The notes: generated from the letters alone by a model not told the origin. A stretch of 64,000 nt of DNA from Litoreibacter meonggei (GCF_003663885.1 NZ_RCCE01000002.1:310001-374000), one strand, 5' to 3'; positions 52,698-61,997 are shown, counted from the first letter of the stretch. A program made the numbers and translations.

Positions 52698-54584
52698 TCA
52701 AACCTCCTGCGTGAGTGTGCGGTAAATGTCGGGCAAGGCCCGCGTAAGACGTTCAGGGTTGGGCAATAGCGCAAAGCCGCCGCGCCCGAAGATGCGTGCG
52801 AACCAGTCCTGCCCGTCCTCGTCGATGATGACGCCGAACAGGTTCTGCCCCGCGCGACGGGCTTCCTTGACGGCCATATGGCTGTCTTCGATACCATGCT
52901 GGCCTTCGTAGTGGTCAAGGTCGTTCGGCTTGCCATCGGTCAGTACGATCAGCAGTTTACGCGCGCTCGGCTCCTCGGCCAATTGCGCGCTGACATGGCG
53001 GATGGCCGCCCCCAGACGCGTATAGTGGCCGGGTTTCAACGCACCGATATTGTTGGTCACCTCGGCGTTCATCGGGGTATCGAACCCTTTGCAACGGGTC
53101 AGGAAAACACGGTCGCGGCGCAGGGAGGAAAAGCCCCAAACGCCCAGCCGGTCCCCCGCCGCGTCGATGCCAGCGGCCAGCGACGCCATGGCCTCACGGG
53201 CAACCTCGATCACCGAGGTGTCGCCAATCGCGGCTTCAGTCGAGCGCGACGTGTCGATAAGAAACGCCACGGACAGGTCGCGTTCAACCTGCCGCGCGCT
53301 TTGCCATATCCGGTCGGACCCGCGCCCTGTGGCCATCAGGTCCGCGCGTGCGGTTAGCAACGCGTCAAGGTCCAGCTCTGTGCCATCCACCTGACGCGGC
53401 TGCAGAATGCGGCGCGGGCGCAAGGCTTCGAACTGGCGGCGCACCTCGCGGATGCGGCGTTCGTTGGGACGGTAGCTGAAGGCCGGATCGGGCTGCGCAG
53501 GCGCATCCAACACGCGGCAATGACCGTCCATATAGCTGCGGCTGCGGTGGTTCCATTCGGGGTATGTGTGTTTCCCCGCCAGCGCCTCGTGATCTGCGTC
53601 AGACGGCGACAGGTCCAGATGCAACCGCAAGCGCGTTGCGGCCTTGCGGTCATGCTTCGACAGGACGATCTCGTCCTGATCGTCCGCCGCCTTTTGGGCG
53701 TTCTCGTCGTCATCATCATCCACGCTGCGGTTGATGTTCATCGACTCGACCCATGACAGGATCGACTCGAACCGGTGAATGATGAAGCTGTCTTTGCGGT
53801 TTTGCTGCTCCTGATCCTTGCGGCTCCCCAGTTTGCGAGTCGTCGTCGCGGCGTTGGGCGGCGGGGCGGCGGGGTCGGCGTGTTCCTCGCCCGCAGCAGC
53901 CCCCGAGCCGGCGGGCGCATAGCGCAGCCAGATCGGGACCGGCGCGAACGGCATGTAGCCGCGCGGTGTGTCGTGGGTCACCATGACAGGCGTCCCGCCG
54001 CAGAGCTGGTCGCGCAAGGCAGTCTCGATAACGCCTTCTTGTGCCGGACGCATCACGTCAGGTCGGTTGGCGGCGCAAAACCGCGCCATTTCCGTGTAGG
54101 CGGCGCACAAGCCGGGACATTTGGCATAGGCGCGGTCGGCGGCCTCTGCGTTGGCCCGTATCTGGGCGCAATCCAGCGCGGCCCCCTCGCCCGTCAAATC
54201 AAGCTCCGACACATCGGTCACGGCGGCCAGTGCAGTGAGCCAGAAATAGGCGGCGCGATTCAGTCGAGCCTCTGGAAACGCCGCGATCACAGGCGGCAGG
54301 GACAGCCGCTCTCCATCAAATCCCGCGACCCATTGGCGGTCGCGTTCGGCCCCCAGCTTGCGGCGCAGCGGCCGGCGGTGACGGGCAAGCGTCGCGGGCG
54401 CTTCACCCAGTTCGACACCCGCGTTGCCACCCAACGCGCGAAACAATACCGCAAGGCTGGGCCGGACCGAGGCGAGCGTGACGCCCGCCTCGGGATACAT
54501 AACGTCAGCCCCGATCCCGCTGGCCATGTCATGCCACAGGTTGCCCACCGTTTCTTCGGGTTCCATGAGATCGAGGAGTTTCAT
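52698..54584 (-). CDS. norD: NO reductase activation protein NorD
   Basis: A 628-residue cytoplasmic protein with a C-terminal von Willebrand A domain (about 435-628). The MIDAS motif DTSRS lies in VAFLIDTSRSTEAAIG, with TDGKPNDLDHYEGQHG following. A very acidic linker (SVDDDDDENAQKAADDQDE) separates it from the N-terminal helical region. NorD and the AAA+ protein NorQ act together to insert or adjust the non-haem iron FeB in NorB. It lies five bases after norQ. Confidence 0.94.
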   Translation of the reverse strand: MKLLDLMEPEETVGNLWHDMASGIGADVMYPEAGVTLASVRPSLAVLFRALGGNAGVELGEAPATLARHRRPLRRKLGAERDRQWVAGFDGERLSLPPVIAAFPEARLNRAAYFWLTALAAVTDVSELDLTGEGAALDCAQIRANAEAADRAYAKCPGLCAAYTEMARFCAANRPDVMRPAQEGVIETALRDQLCGGTPVMVTHDTPRGYMPFAPVPIWLRYAPAGSGAAAGEEHADPAAPPPNAATTTRKLGSRKDQEQQNRKDSFIIHRFESILSWVESMNINRSVDDDDDENAQKAADDQDEIVLSKHDRKAATRLRLHLDLSPSDADHEALAGKHTYPEWNHRSRSYMDGHCRVLDAPAQPDPAFSYRPNERRIREVRRQFEALRPRRILQPRQVDGTELDLDALLTARADLMATGRGSDRIWQSARQVERDLSVAFLIDTSRSTEAAIGDTSVIEVAREAMASLAAGIDAAGDRLGVWGFSSLRRDRVFLTRCKGFDTPMNAEVTNNIGALKPGHYTRLGAAIRHVSAQLAEEPSARKLLIVLTDGKPNDLDHYEGQHGIEDSHMAVKEARRAGQNLFGVIIDEDGQDWFARIFGRGGFALLPNPERLTRALPDIYRTLTQEV

Positions 54585-54589
54585 CGCAA

Positions 54590-55384
54590 TTATCCGTAGA
54601 TGGTAGAGATCAGGTCGCGCAGCGCCTGACCAACGTCCGGCTCGTCGCTGAGCGGTTCGATAATCGCTGCCTCAAGAGCCTGATCAACCCCCATACCGCC
54701 CGCCATAAGCGTCGCCGCATAGATCAACAGACGGGTCGAGACACCCTCCTCCAAATCCATGCCCGATAGCGCACGGATGTGACCTGCAAGCCGGACCAGC
54801 GGCGCGACACGCCCCGCCTCCAACCCGCTTTCCTGCGAAACGACTGCAATCTCGATCTCGGGGGTCGGAAAGTCGAACGATACCGACAGGAACCGTTGCC
54901 GCGTAGACGGTTTCAGCCGCTTGAGCACGTTTTGATAGCCGGGGTTGTAAGATGCGACCAGCATGAAGCCCTTGGGGGCCACCAGCTCCTCGCCCGTCCG
55001 GTCGATCATCAGCGTGCGCCGTGTGTCGGTCAAAGGGTGCAGCACCACGGTGACGTCCTTGCGGGCCTCCACGACCTCGTCGAGATAGCAGATGCCGCCT
55101 TCACGCACCGCGCGGGTCAGCGGGCCGTCGACCCAGACGGTTTCGCCGCCTTTCAGCAGGTAGCGCCCGATCAGGTCGGCGGCGGACAAATCGTCATGGC
55201 ACGCCACCGTGTAAAGCGGCTTGCCCAGCTTGGCTGCCATGTGCTCGACAAAGCGGGTTTTGCCGCAGCCGGTCGGCCCCTTCAAAAGAAGGGGCAAACC
55301 ATTTTCATAAGCCGTCTCGAACAGGTCACACTCGCGAGCGGTCGCCTGATAGAACGGCAGTTGCGGGGTTGCTTGCATGTTCAT
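54590..55384 (-). CDS. norQ: MoxR/CbbQ-type AAA+ protein NorQ
   Basis: A 264-residue AAA+ ATPase: Walker A GPTGCGKT (about 36-43), AADLIGRYLLKGGETVWVDG, Walker B ICYLDEVVEARKDV, sensor region GFMLVASYNPGYQNVLKRLK and arginine-rich STRQRFLSVSFDFP. It partners NorD in activating NorCB. It starts three bases after the norB stop; a second ATG six bases on is possible. Confidence 0.95.
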   Translation of the reverse strand: MNMQATPQLPFYQATARECDLFETAYENGLPLLLKGPTGCGKTRFVEHMAAKLGKPLYTVACHDDLSAADLIGRYLLKGGETVWVDGPLTRAVREGGICYLDEVVEARKDVTVVLHPLTDTRRTLMIDRTGEELVAPKGFMLVASYNPGYQNVLKRLKPSTRQRFLSVSFDFPTPEIEIAVVSQESGLEAGRVAPLVRLAGHIRALSGMDLEEGVSTRLLIYAATLMAGGMGVDQALEAAIIEPLSDEPDVGQALRDLISTIYG

Positions 55385-55387
55385 CGC

Positions 55388-56737
55388 CTACTCTCCTGCA
55401 ACGGGGTTCGCCGCGCCGGGTGTGATAACCTCGCTCTTACGGACAACTAACACGGAGTAGATGAACAGGATGGCACCAACAACAACCGCTATCCCTGCGC
55501 CAAAACGCATCAGATAGAAGATTGACAGCGCGTCCTGCACGTCCATGTAGTAGTCGCCCACCACCCGCTGCATGTGGGTCTGGATGGTGCCCGCAAAGGT
55601 TAGCACGAAGGTCATGAACGCCATGCCGCCCGTCATCAGCCAGAACGAAACCATATTTAGCACTTGGTTATACGGTTCGCGGTTGCGCAGCATCGGCATT
55701 GCGTAGGTAAACACCGCCAGGTTCAAGGCCACATAGGCACCATAGAACGACAGGTGACCATGTGCTGCGGTGATCTGCGTGCCGTGGGAGTAGAAGTTCA
55801 CGCCATGCAAAGTGTGCAGGAAGCCCCAGACACCAGCGCCGAAGAAGGCCACGGTGCTGGACCCCAGCGACCAAAGCAGGGCCGCTTTGTTGGGGTGGTT
55901 CTTGCGCCCCTTCCAGACCATGACGAAGGCAAAGGTCATCATCAGGAAGAACGGAACTACCTCGAAGGTCGAGAAGATCGAACCAACCCACTGCCAGTAT
56001 CCCGGAAGACCGATCCAGTAGAAGTGGTGACCTGTGCCAAGGATACCGGAAAATAGGGCGGTAGCCACGATAACATAGAGCCATTTCTCCACGACCTCAC
56101 GGTCCACACCTGTCAGCTTCAGAAGCAGGAAGGCGAGGATTGCGGCCATGACCAGTTCCCACGTGGCTTCCACCCAGAGGTGAACCACGAACCACCAGTA
56201 CATCTTGTCCAAGGACAGGTTGTCGGGGTTGATAAAGGCGAACACCCACAGAAGCGATAGCAGCCACAGGCCCATCAACAGCACGTTGGTGATGGCGGTT
56301 TTCTTACCCGCCAGCACCGTCATCGAGATGTTGAACAGGAAGATCAGCGCCGCGACGAGGATGCCGAACTTGACCCAGAGCGGTTGCTCCAGAAATTCGC
56401 GCCCGCCGTGGATACCCACGAGGTAGGAGCCGACCGCGCCCAGCGTGCCGATCATCAGGATCGCCAGTTGGATATAGGCCAGTTTGGTCGAGTAGATTTC
56501 TCGCTCCGACTCTTCCGGCACAAGGAAATAGGCTGCGCCGAAGAAGCCCAGCAGCAGCCAGACGATAAGCGCGTTGGTGTGGATCATGCGGATGATGTTG
56601 AACGGCAACAGCTCCGACAGGAAGTTGGGCGAGACGTAAATCCAGCCCGCGAGAAGGCCGCCGATAACCTGTATTCCGAACAGCGCCATGGCACAGACGA
56701 AATAGGCTAATGCGACTTTTTGAGATTGATATTTCAT
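55388..56737 (-). CDS. norB: Nitric oxide reductase subunit B (cytochrome b)
   Basis: A 449-residue, twelve-helix haem-copper-superfamily protein that reduces NO to N2O. Ligand motifs: MIHTNALIVWLLLGFFGAAY, HLWVEATWELVMAAILAF (active-site His and Glu), GTGHHFYWIGLPGYW (two FeB histidines), TAAHGHLSFYGAYVALNLAV (haem His pair). No N-terminal quinol-oxidase extension, so it is the cNor type paired with NorC. It is twelve bases after norC. Confidence 0.97.
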   Translation of the reverse strand: MKYQSQKVALAYFVCAMALFGIQVIGGLLAGWIYVSPNFLSELLPFNIIRMIHTNALIVWLLLGFFGAAYFLVPEESEREIYSTKLAYIQLAILMIGTLGAVGSYLVGIHGGREFLEQPLWVKFGILVAALIFLFNISMTVLAGKKTAITNVLLMGLWLLSLLWVFAFINPDNLSLDKMYWWFVVHLWVEATWELVMAAILAFLLLKLTGVDREVVEKWLYVIVATALFSGILGTGHHFYWIGLPGYWQWVGSIFSTFEVVPFFLMMTFAFVMVWKGRKNHPNKAALLWSLGSSTVAFFGAGVWGFLHTLHGVNFYSHGTQITAAHGHLSFYGAYVALNLAVFTYAMPMLRNREPYNQVLNMVSFWLMTGGMAFMTFVLTFAGTIQTHMQRVVGDYYMDVQDALSIFYLMRFGAGIAVVVGAILFIYSVLVVRKSEVITPGAANPVAGE

Positions 56738-56749
56738 GATGTTGTCTCC

Positions 56750-57202
56750 TTAACCCGCGTCATTGGGCGGCCAGCCCTGCGTGTCGGTCTGATCTGCCCA
56801 GCGAAGGAACTCGGCCAAGCCGCGCATCTCTTCCTCGGTGATCTCGAAATATGGCATCTGGCGTCTGCCTTCGATGCCCGACGGTTGGGAACTCATCCAA
56901 CCTTCCAGCGTCTCGTAAGCTGCTTCCGGGTCGTCTTGCACGTCCCAGCGGGTCATGACGTTACCAAGCTCGGGTGCGAAATAGGCACCTTCGCCATGCA
57001 ACGTATGGCAGTTAATGCAGGAGTGCCGTTCCCACACGTGTTTGCCAAGAACCACTTCTTCGCTCAGTGGCATTCCGGCGGTTGATACTTGCACCACGTA
57101 TTTGTGGCTGTGAACGGACATCGCAACAAAAACGACTACGAAGAACAATGAGCCTCCGTAGAAGATGTTGCGCGCCCGCGACTTGGTCAGGAATTCAGCC
57201 AT
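56750..57202 (-). CDS. norC: Nitric oxide reductase subunit C (cytochrome c)
   Basis: A 150-residue membrane-anchored cytochrome c. ATG 57202 (MAEFLTKSRARNIFYGGSLF) follows a good GAGG region; upstream in-frame sequence is not coding. One TM helix (about 14-30) precedes the haem site C62-I-N-C65-H66, and the distal methionine is in RRQMPYFEIT. It passes electrons from pseudoazurin or cytochrome c to NorB. It heads norCBQD and an NnrR-type box lies 61-74 bases upstream. Confidence 0.96.
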   Translation of the reverse strand: MAEFLTKSRARNIFYGGSLFFVVVFVAMSVHSHKYVVQVSTAGMPLSEEVVLGKHVWERHSCINCHTLHGEGAYFAPELGNVMTRWDVQDDPEAAYETLEGWMSSQPSGIEGRRQMPYFEITEEEMRGLAEFLRWADQTDTQGWPPNDAG

Positions 57203-57262
57203 TCTCGGGCCTCCTCTAGGTTCGGGATGATCAGGGCTTAACGCGCGCCGCGAACATCGAGT

Positions 57263-57276
57263 TTGCGCCAGCACAA
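57263..57276. promoter_or_regulatory. NnrR/DNR-type box between norC and DUF1858 gene
   Basis: TTGCG-CCAG-CACAA, a Crp/Fnr-type site matching the NO-responsive NnrR/DNR form (TTG-N8-CAA with G at the fourth position rather than FNR's A). Its centre is about 67 bases before the norC start and about 54 before the DUF1858 start, so it may serve either or both. Weak -10-like hexamers (TTAAGC towards norC, TAAAGT towards the other gene) lie at similar distances on each side. Confidence 0.75.
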
Positions 57277-57323
57277 CGTTCCACGCGGAAAGGCCCGTAA
57301 AGTTGAGGAGGAAAGGACATGCG

Positions 57324-57545
57324 ATGCCGAATAAGACGTTTGACGACCCGGATCTAACGCTTAAGGATTTGATGGCCAGATGGCCGCAAACGATCGAGGT
57401 CTTTATGCGTCACCGCATGGTATGTGTGGGATGTTTGATAAACCCGTTTCACGCGGTCATAGATGCCTGCGATGAATACCACATGGATTACGACGCATTC
57501 ATCGAAGAATTACGAATCGCAATCGATTCAGGGGCAACATCGTAA
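57324..57545 (+). CDS. DUF1858 small protein, divergent from norC
   Basis: A 73-residue cytoplasmic protein. ATG 57324 is chosen because it opens the conserved frame (MPNKTFDDPDLTLKDLMARW) and AAAGG lies seven bases upstream; an ATG five bases earlier is out of frame. DUF1858 core: WPQTIEVFMRHRMVCVGCLI followed by NPFHAVIDACDEYHMDY, with a CxxC pair (VCVGCL). In other genomes this domain accompanies hybrid-cluster/ScdA-type nitrosative-stress proteins. It is convergent with the Crp/Fnr gene (31 bases apart). A role in NO protection or Fe-S repair is inferred from context. Confidence 0.82.
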   Translation: MPNKTFDDPDLTLKDLMARWPQTIEVFMRHRMVCVGCLINPFHAVIDACDEYHMDYDAFIEELRIAIDSGATS

Positions 57546-57576
57546 ACACGATAAACGGCGCAACGCGCGCCCTTTC

Positions 57577-58305
57577 CTAGAGCTGGCTCAAGATAACCAG
57601 CGCGTGAGGATCACACACCTTGATCCGCTTGCGTTGGCTTTCCACAAGCCCCTGTTTTTCCCACGCACTCAAAAGGCGGCTGACCGTATGCAGCGTTGTT
57701 CCGGTCAGTTCCGAAAAGTCCTGTCGTGTAATCGGGAAGTCGATCTCTATCCCGTCCGCTACTTTTCTGCCGGTTTGGCTAATTAACCTGAGCAGGGCAT
57801 TGGCGACCCTCTGCTCTACATGCTGCGTTGCAAGCTCCATTATCCGCGTGTTCATCTCACCCACGCGCTGACCAACGATCTTATAGGTCTCGGTCGAGAA
57901 GCCTTCATAGTCAGTCACGAAGACATCCCACAAACGCATAGGCCAGCTGAGTGCGATGGATTCCGTCGCCGTTATTGCGGTGGCAGGATAGGTGTCGTGC
58001 CCCAACGCACGCGCCATACCAAAGAGCTGACCCGATGGGATATGAAGGGCAGTGACGCGTTCGCCAGTCGGCGAGATACGCACCACCCGAATGTAGCCGT
58101 CTAGAAGCAGGTAGAACCGCTCGGCAGGCGCACCTTCGTCGAACACGGCGACGCCCTCATCGAACCTCCGAGATACGGCTTGATCCAGAATTGCACGAAT
58201 CTCACCTCTCTCCAGCTTGGAAAACGGCGGCAGGTGCGTCAGCAGGCTTTCGTCAAGCCGCGGCAGTGTTTTCTTGGGCGCAGAATCTGGCATGACGCCG
58301 TTCAT
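57577..58305 (-). CDS. nnrR: Crp/Fnr-family regulator, NnrR/DNR-like
   Basis: A 242-residue regulator: cNMP-binding-like sensor domain (about 25-140, LPPFSKLERGEIRAILDQAV, YLLLDGYIRVVRISPTGERV), dimer helix, and a C-terminal HTH (about 170-230, ITRQDFSELTGTTLHTVSRL). It lacks the N-terminal cysteine cluster of FNR, so it is more like NO/haem-sensing NnrR or DNR. It sits between the two NnrR-type boxes and is divergent from pseudoazurin, so it probably controls nor, paz-nirK-nirV and perhaps itself. Confidence 0.85.
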   Translation of the reverse strand: MNGVMPDSAPKKTLPRLDESLLTHLPPFSKLERGEIRAILDQAVSRRFDEGVAVFDEGAPAERFYLLLDGYIRVVRISPTGERVTALHIPSGQLFGMARALGHDTYPATAITATESIALSWPMRLWDVFVTDYEGFSTETYKIVGQRVGEMNTRIMELATQHVEQRVANALLRLISQTGRKVADGIEIDFPITRQDFSELTGTTLHTVSRLLSAWEKQGLVESQRKRIKVCDPHALVILSQL

Positions 58306-58371
58306 GCCACAGCCTTCGCACGGCTACCACTCATATCAACCATTTTGTCGCAGGGTTACTCAAGCGGAAGT

Positions 58372-58385
58372 TTGCGCAAGCACAA
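58372..58385. promoter_or_regulatory. NnrR/DNR-type box upstream of pseudoazurin
   Basis: TTGCG-CAAG-CACAA, differing from the norC box only in the central spacer. TATTAG at 58411-58416 is a fair -10 for the pseudoazurin gene, which places the box centre about 43-44 bases before the expected start of transcription, near the class II activator spacing. It is also about 73 bases before the regulator's own start on the other strand. Confidence 0.75.
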
Positions 58386-58450
58386 CTTCTGCACTGCAGA
58401 AACGGTTCACTATTAGGTCAAGCAATCACGCAGATCGAAAGGACAAGACA

Positions 58451-58882
58451 ATGATCCGCAAACTGGCAACTGGCCTCGCACTCGCCGCTCTGATGGGGGG
58501 CGCTGCGCTTGCCGAAACCTTTGAAATTCAGATGCTGAACAAGGGTGCTGACGGCGCGCGGATGGTGTTTGAGCCTGCGTTCGTACAGGCGGCCCCCGGC
58601 GACACAATAAAGTTCATAGCTTCAAGCAAAGGCCACAATGCAGAGACCGCCAAAGGCATGTTCCCTGAGGGTGCCGAAGGATTCAAGGGCAAAGTCAACG
58701 AAGAACTTGAAATCACGCTGGAGACCGAAGGCGTCTACGCGGTGATCTGCAAACCCCACTACGCCATGGGCATGGTTATGACCATTGCCGTCGGCGATGT
58801 GGACGCACCCGAAGGCTTCCTAGAAGGCCGCGTTCCGAAAAAAGCTAAGAAGCGCTTTGAGACGCAACTCGGCAATCTGTGA
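58451..58882 (+). CDS. Pseudoazurin
   Basis: A 143-residue periplasmic blue-copper protein. ATG 58451 starts a Sec signal (MIRKLATGLALAALMGGAAL, cut after residue 21-22). Type 1 copper ligands H62 (SSKGHNAET), C100, H103 and M108 (VICKPHYAMGMVM) have the spacing of pseudoazurin ligands H40, C78, H81 and M86. It is the expected electron donor to NirK and perhaps NorC. It lies 69 bases before nirK on the same strand; no terminator separates them. Confidence 0.96.
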   Translation: MIRKLATGLALAALMGGAALAETFEIQMLNKGADGARMVFEPAFVQAAPGDTIKFIASSKGHNAETAKGMFPEGAEGFKGKVNEELEITLETEGVYAVICKPHYAMGMVMTIAVGDVDAPEGFLEGRVPKKAKKRFETQLGNL

Positions 58883-58951
58883 TCACCACCGATACCCGCG
58901 GCTAGGTCGGTACGGCTCTACCCGCAAAACCAGAACCCCATGGAGGGAAAC

Positions 58952-60169
58952 ATGACCAAATTTATCAACCCAGGCCTCAAGAAGACAAGCCGTCGCAATG
59001 TTCTGCGCGGATCGGTACTTGCTGGTGCCGCCGCACTGACAGGCGGGGCTGCAATAGCTGCGCGGCGTGGCCCACAGATGACCAAAGCCAACGAAACCTC
59101 GGCCAAGCTTTACAAGGCCGCCGCTGAAGTCAAAGTGAAAAGCACCGCAAGTGTGGCCGATCTTTCCGGCTACACCCGCGTCAAACAAGAATTGGTCGCC
59201 CCTCCTTTTGCGCCAGAACATGAACAAGTCGCTAAAGGTGGCCCAAAAATCGTTGAGATCACGATGGACACCACAGAACGTCTGATGGTCGTGGACGAAG
59301 ATACCGGCGCTGAAGTCTGGGCACTGACCTATAACGGCTCGGTCCCTGGCCCGCTGATCATCGTACACGAAGGCGATATGGTCGAGCTGACCCTGCGCAA
59401 TCCCGAAGACAGCCAAATGGAGCACAACATTGACTTCCACGCGTCCACTGGCGCGCTTGGCGGCGGCGGTCTGACCCACGTCTTCCCAGGCGAAGAAACA
59501 GTGCTGCGCTGGAAAGCCACGAAGCCCGGTTGCTTTACCTATCACTGCGCGCCGGGCGGGGCGATGATCCCCTACCACGTAACCCATGGCATGAACGGCG
59601 CCGTGATGGTGCTGCCGCGCGATGGCCTGAAAGACAAAGACGGCAATGCGCTTAAATACGACAAAATCGCCTATATCGGGGAGCAGGATTACTACCTGCC
59701 AAAAGACGAAGACGGCGAATTCAAGACCTATGAACTTGCTGGTGACGACTATGCCGACAGCCTCGATGCTATGCGGACACTGACACCCACGCACAGTGTT
59801 TTCAACGGCGCTGTTGGGGCGCTAACCGGAGAGAATGCGCTGAAGTTCAAAGTCGGCGAGACGGTCCTGATGATCCACAATCAGGCGAACCGGGACTCAC
59901 GACCTCACCTGATTGGGGGGCACGGCAACTTTGTTTGGGAAACGTCCTTCAGCGACGCACCAATGACTGGTCTCGAGACTTGGTTTGTCAGAGGCGGCAC
60001 CGCGATGGCTTCGATGTACACGTTCGAGCAACCCGGCGTGTATGCCTACGTGAACCACAACTTGATCGAGGCCGCCTTGCTGGGTGCCACTGCTCACTTC
60101 GTGGTGGAAGGCGACTGGAACAATGACCTGATGGAACAGGTTGTCGCCCCTCGACCCTTTGCAACCTGA
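58952..60169 (+). CDS. nirK: Copper-containing nitrite reductase
   Basis: A 405-residue two-domain multicopper enzyme that reduces nitrite to NO in the periplasm. ATG 58952 follows GGAGGGAA. The start carries a Tat-type signal ([20 protein letters not shown]). Type 1 copper: H158, C199, H209, M214; type 2 copper: H163, H198, H324; catalytic D161 and H281. The [11 protein letters not shown] form of the type 1 loop is that of class I (blue or green) alphaproteobacterial NirK. It is followed after 17 bases by nirV. Confidence 0.97.
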   Translation: MTKFINPGLKKTSRRNVLRGSVLAGAAALTGGAAIAARRGPQMTKANETSAKLYKAAAEVKVKSTASVADLSGYTRVKQELVAPPFAPEHEQVAKGGPKIVEITMDTTERLMVVDEDTGAEVWALTYNGSVPGPLIIVHEGDMVELTLRNPEDSQMEHNIDFHASTGALGGGGLTHVFPGEETVLRWKATKPGCFTYHCAPGGAMIPYHVTHGMNGAVMVLPRDGLKDKDGNALKYDKIAYIGEQDYYLPKDEDGEFKTYELAGDDYADSLDAMRTLTPTHSVFNGAVGALTGENALKFKVGETVLMIHNQANRDSRPHLIGGHGNFVWETSFSDAPMTGLETWFVRGGTAMASMYTFEQPGVYAYVNHNLIEAALLGATAHFVVEGDWNNDLMEQVVAPRPFAT

Positions 60170-60186
60170 GATCAGGAGTAAACGAA

Positions 60187-60930
60187 ATGGCCATCGCTAC
60201 CAAAAAATTGCATCTGCCCGCGTCGCTAAGACCGGCCCTTGCAGTGGTGGCGGTGGCCTTGATCGGGGCCGCGCTCATTCCTCGCGGCCCCGATCCCACT
60301 CTTCCGATGCCTGTCATGGCCAAAACACCGATTGTCATGCCTGACGGCAACACCTTCTATGCGCAACAATTCGAAGTCACCGTGGCGGAATGGAACGCAT
60401 GTTTCGACGCCGGAAGCTGCGCTATCCAGTTGCGCGTGCGCAAGGGTTTCGACGCTTCAAATACACCCGCCACCGGACTAAGCTACGTGGACGTGAACCA
60501 GTACCTGACATGGATTAACGAGGGTACGGCGCATGAATTTCGCCTACCGACAGTTGACGAATGGAACCACATGGCGCACTCGGTTCTCCCTGAAGAGCCG
60601 GACCCGATTTTCACCGACCCATCCCTGACTTGGGCTGCCAGCTACCTGACCGAAGGCAACGCCCCGCGCGGGCTCAAAACCCAAGGAAGCTTCAGCACAA
60701 GCCCAGAGGGCGTCGCAGATCTTGATGGCAGTGTCTGGGAATGGACGCAGGAGTGCTACGCAGGTGCTGCCGACGGCCTAAGCGCTGACCGGTGCCCCGC
60801 GTTCTTTGTCGCAGGCGAGCACGTCGCAGCCATGTCCTACCTAATCCGCGATCCGGCCCGTGGTGGATGCGCAGTTGGCACCCCGCCTGCGCATCTTGGT
60901 ATGCGGTTGGTCTCTGACTATCCTGCCTGA
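60187..60930 (+). CDS. nirV: NirV, formylglycine-generating-enzyme-like protein
   Basis: A 247-residue protein with an N-terminal membrane anchor or signal (LRPALAVVAVALIGAALIP) and an FGE-sulfatase fold: FEVTVAEWNACFDAGSC, SYVDVNQYLTWINEGTAHEF, RLPTVDEWNHMAH, LDGSVWEWTQECYAG, PARGGCAVGTPPAHLGMRLV. nirV follows nirK in many denitrifiers; its function is unsettled, perhaps in copper-site maturation. AGGAG lies eight bases before the ATG. It converges on the YceI-OmpA gene with a five-base gap and no terminator. Confidence 0.93.
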   Translation: MAIATKKLHLPASLRPALAVVAVALIGAALIPRGPDPTLPMPVMAKTPIVMPDGNTFYAQQFEVTVAEWNACFDAGSCAIQLRVRKGFDASNTPATGLSYVDVNQYLTWINEGTAHEFRLPTVDEWNHMAHSVLPEEPDPIFTDPSLTWAASYLTEGNAPRGLKTQGSFSTSPEGVADLDGSVWEWTQECYAGAADGLSADRCPAFFVAGEHVAAMSYLIRDPARGGCAVGTPPAHLGMRLVSDYPA

Positions 60931-60935
60931 CGCCC

Positions 60936-61997
60936 CTACTCCGCTGCGACCGGAGCAAACTCAATGCGACGGTTTTTCTGACGCCCTTCGGCAGTTGTAT
61001 TCGGGGCAATTGGCTTGGTTTCACCGTAGCCCAATGACTGTACTCGTGACGCGGTAATACCCTTCGCCGCAAGGAAGGCGACCACCGAGGCAGCCCGCCG
61101 CTCGGACAGCGATTGATTTGCGCGGGCGGACCCGTAGCTATCTGTGTGACCGATGACTTGAACCTTCAGGTCAGGGCACCGACTAACAATATCAACAACA
61201 TTGGCCAGCAACGGTACGCTTTCATTGCTCAATTGCGCCGAGGACGTTGCAAAATAGATGTTCCCCGTTCGCGACAGAATCTCAAAGCGACCGACGCAGG
61301 CCTCCTTGCTAAAGTCACCCTCTGGCTCCAAAGCCGCAGATGCGACGGGCACGGGCTCTGACGTTGGTGCTGGCGCAGAACTATCTAACGCTGCAAACAC
61401 GATGTCAAAATTGACCGATGTGGAAGGTATGATTGTAACGCCAGCCGCCTCTTCCAGTTTTTTTAGACCACCCATCAAATCAAATGCCGCCAGATCAATG
61501 CTGATCGGCTCATAAGTTGCAACGGACACTCTCGTGTCATCCAGCAGGGTCAGCGCAAGCTGCGCTTCGATGGATTTTGTCACGCCGTGCAAATCAAGTG
61601 TGACCGGCAGGGTGATGACTTTGCGGCGCTCAGCACGCAATTCGTCAACCAAACGGGGCGACAATCGCGCTTTGACGATAGCTTCTGGATATTTGAACGA
61701 CTCGAAGAACAAAAACCTCATTCGGACGTTACGCAGGTCAACCTTGGTATCAACGCTGTCCAGCGCTATGCGAATTTCCGCGGAGCCGTTGCCGTCGATT
61801 GCGCCTGTCAGGGTGGCAAAGCTAGATTGCTCAACCTTGGTCTGGTTTTTGATTGATTGAAATCCAATACGAGAATTCTCGGCATCCAACTGCCACCCTG
61901 CCCCGAACGGGCCGTCTGATTGCGCCAATGCTGGGGCGCACAACAAGCTCATTATCATGAAGGCAATATGGACGGGTCTTAGGCAATTGATGGTCAT
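60936..61997 (-). CDS. YceI-domain / OmpA-domain fusion protein
   Basis: A 353-residue exported protein starting at ATG 61997 (GGAG upstream), with signal MTINCLRPVHIAFMIMSLLC and APALAQ. A YceI-like lipocalin domain (about 33-205: WQLDAENSRIGFQSIKNQTK; KVITLPVTLDLHGVTKSIEA) is joined by an Ala/Pro linker to an OmpA peptidoglycan-binding domain (about 240-350: IYFATSSAQLSNESVPLLAN, VIGHTDSYGSARANQSLSER, RAASVVAFLAAKG). YceI proteins bind isoprenoids such as ubiquinone in the periplasm. The preceding small CxxCH protein is in the same operon (24-base gap). Confidence 0.88.
   Translation of the reverse strand: MTINCLRPVHIAFMIMSLLCAPALAQSDGPFGAGWQLDAENSRIGFQSIKNQTKVEQSSFATLTGAIDGNGSAEIRIALDSVDTKVDLRNVRMRFLFFESFKYPEAIVKARLSPRLVDELRAERRKVITLPVTLDLHGVTKSIEAQLALTLLDDTRVSVATYEPISIDLAAFDLMGGLKKLEEAAGVTIIPSTSVNFDIVFAALDSSAPAPTSEPVPVASAALEPEGDFSKEACVGRFEILSRTGNIYFATSSAQLSNESVPLLANVVDIVSRCPDLKVQVIGHTDSYGSARANQSLSERRAASVVAFLAAKGITASRVQSLGYGETKPIAPNTTAEGRQKNRRIEFAPVAAE

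Noticed and set aside
53775-54599. A 274-codon plus-strand open frame opposite norD
   Set aside because: Antisense to norD, which has VWA motifs; the reverse frame is low-complexity and Arg-rich.
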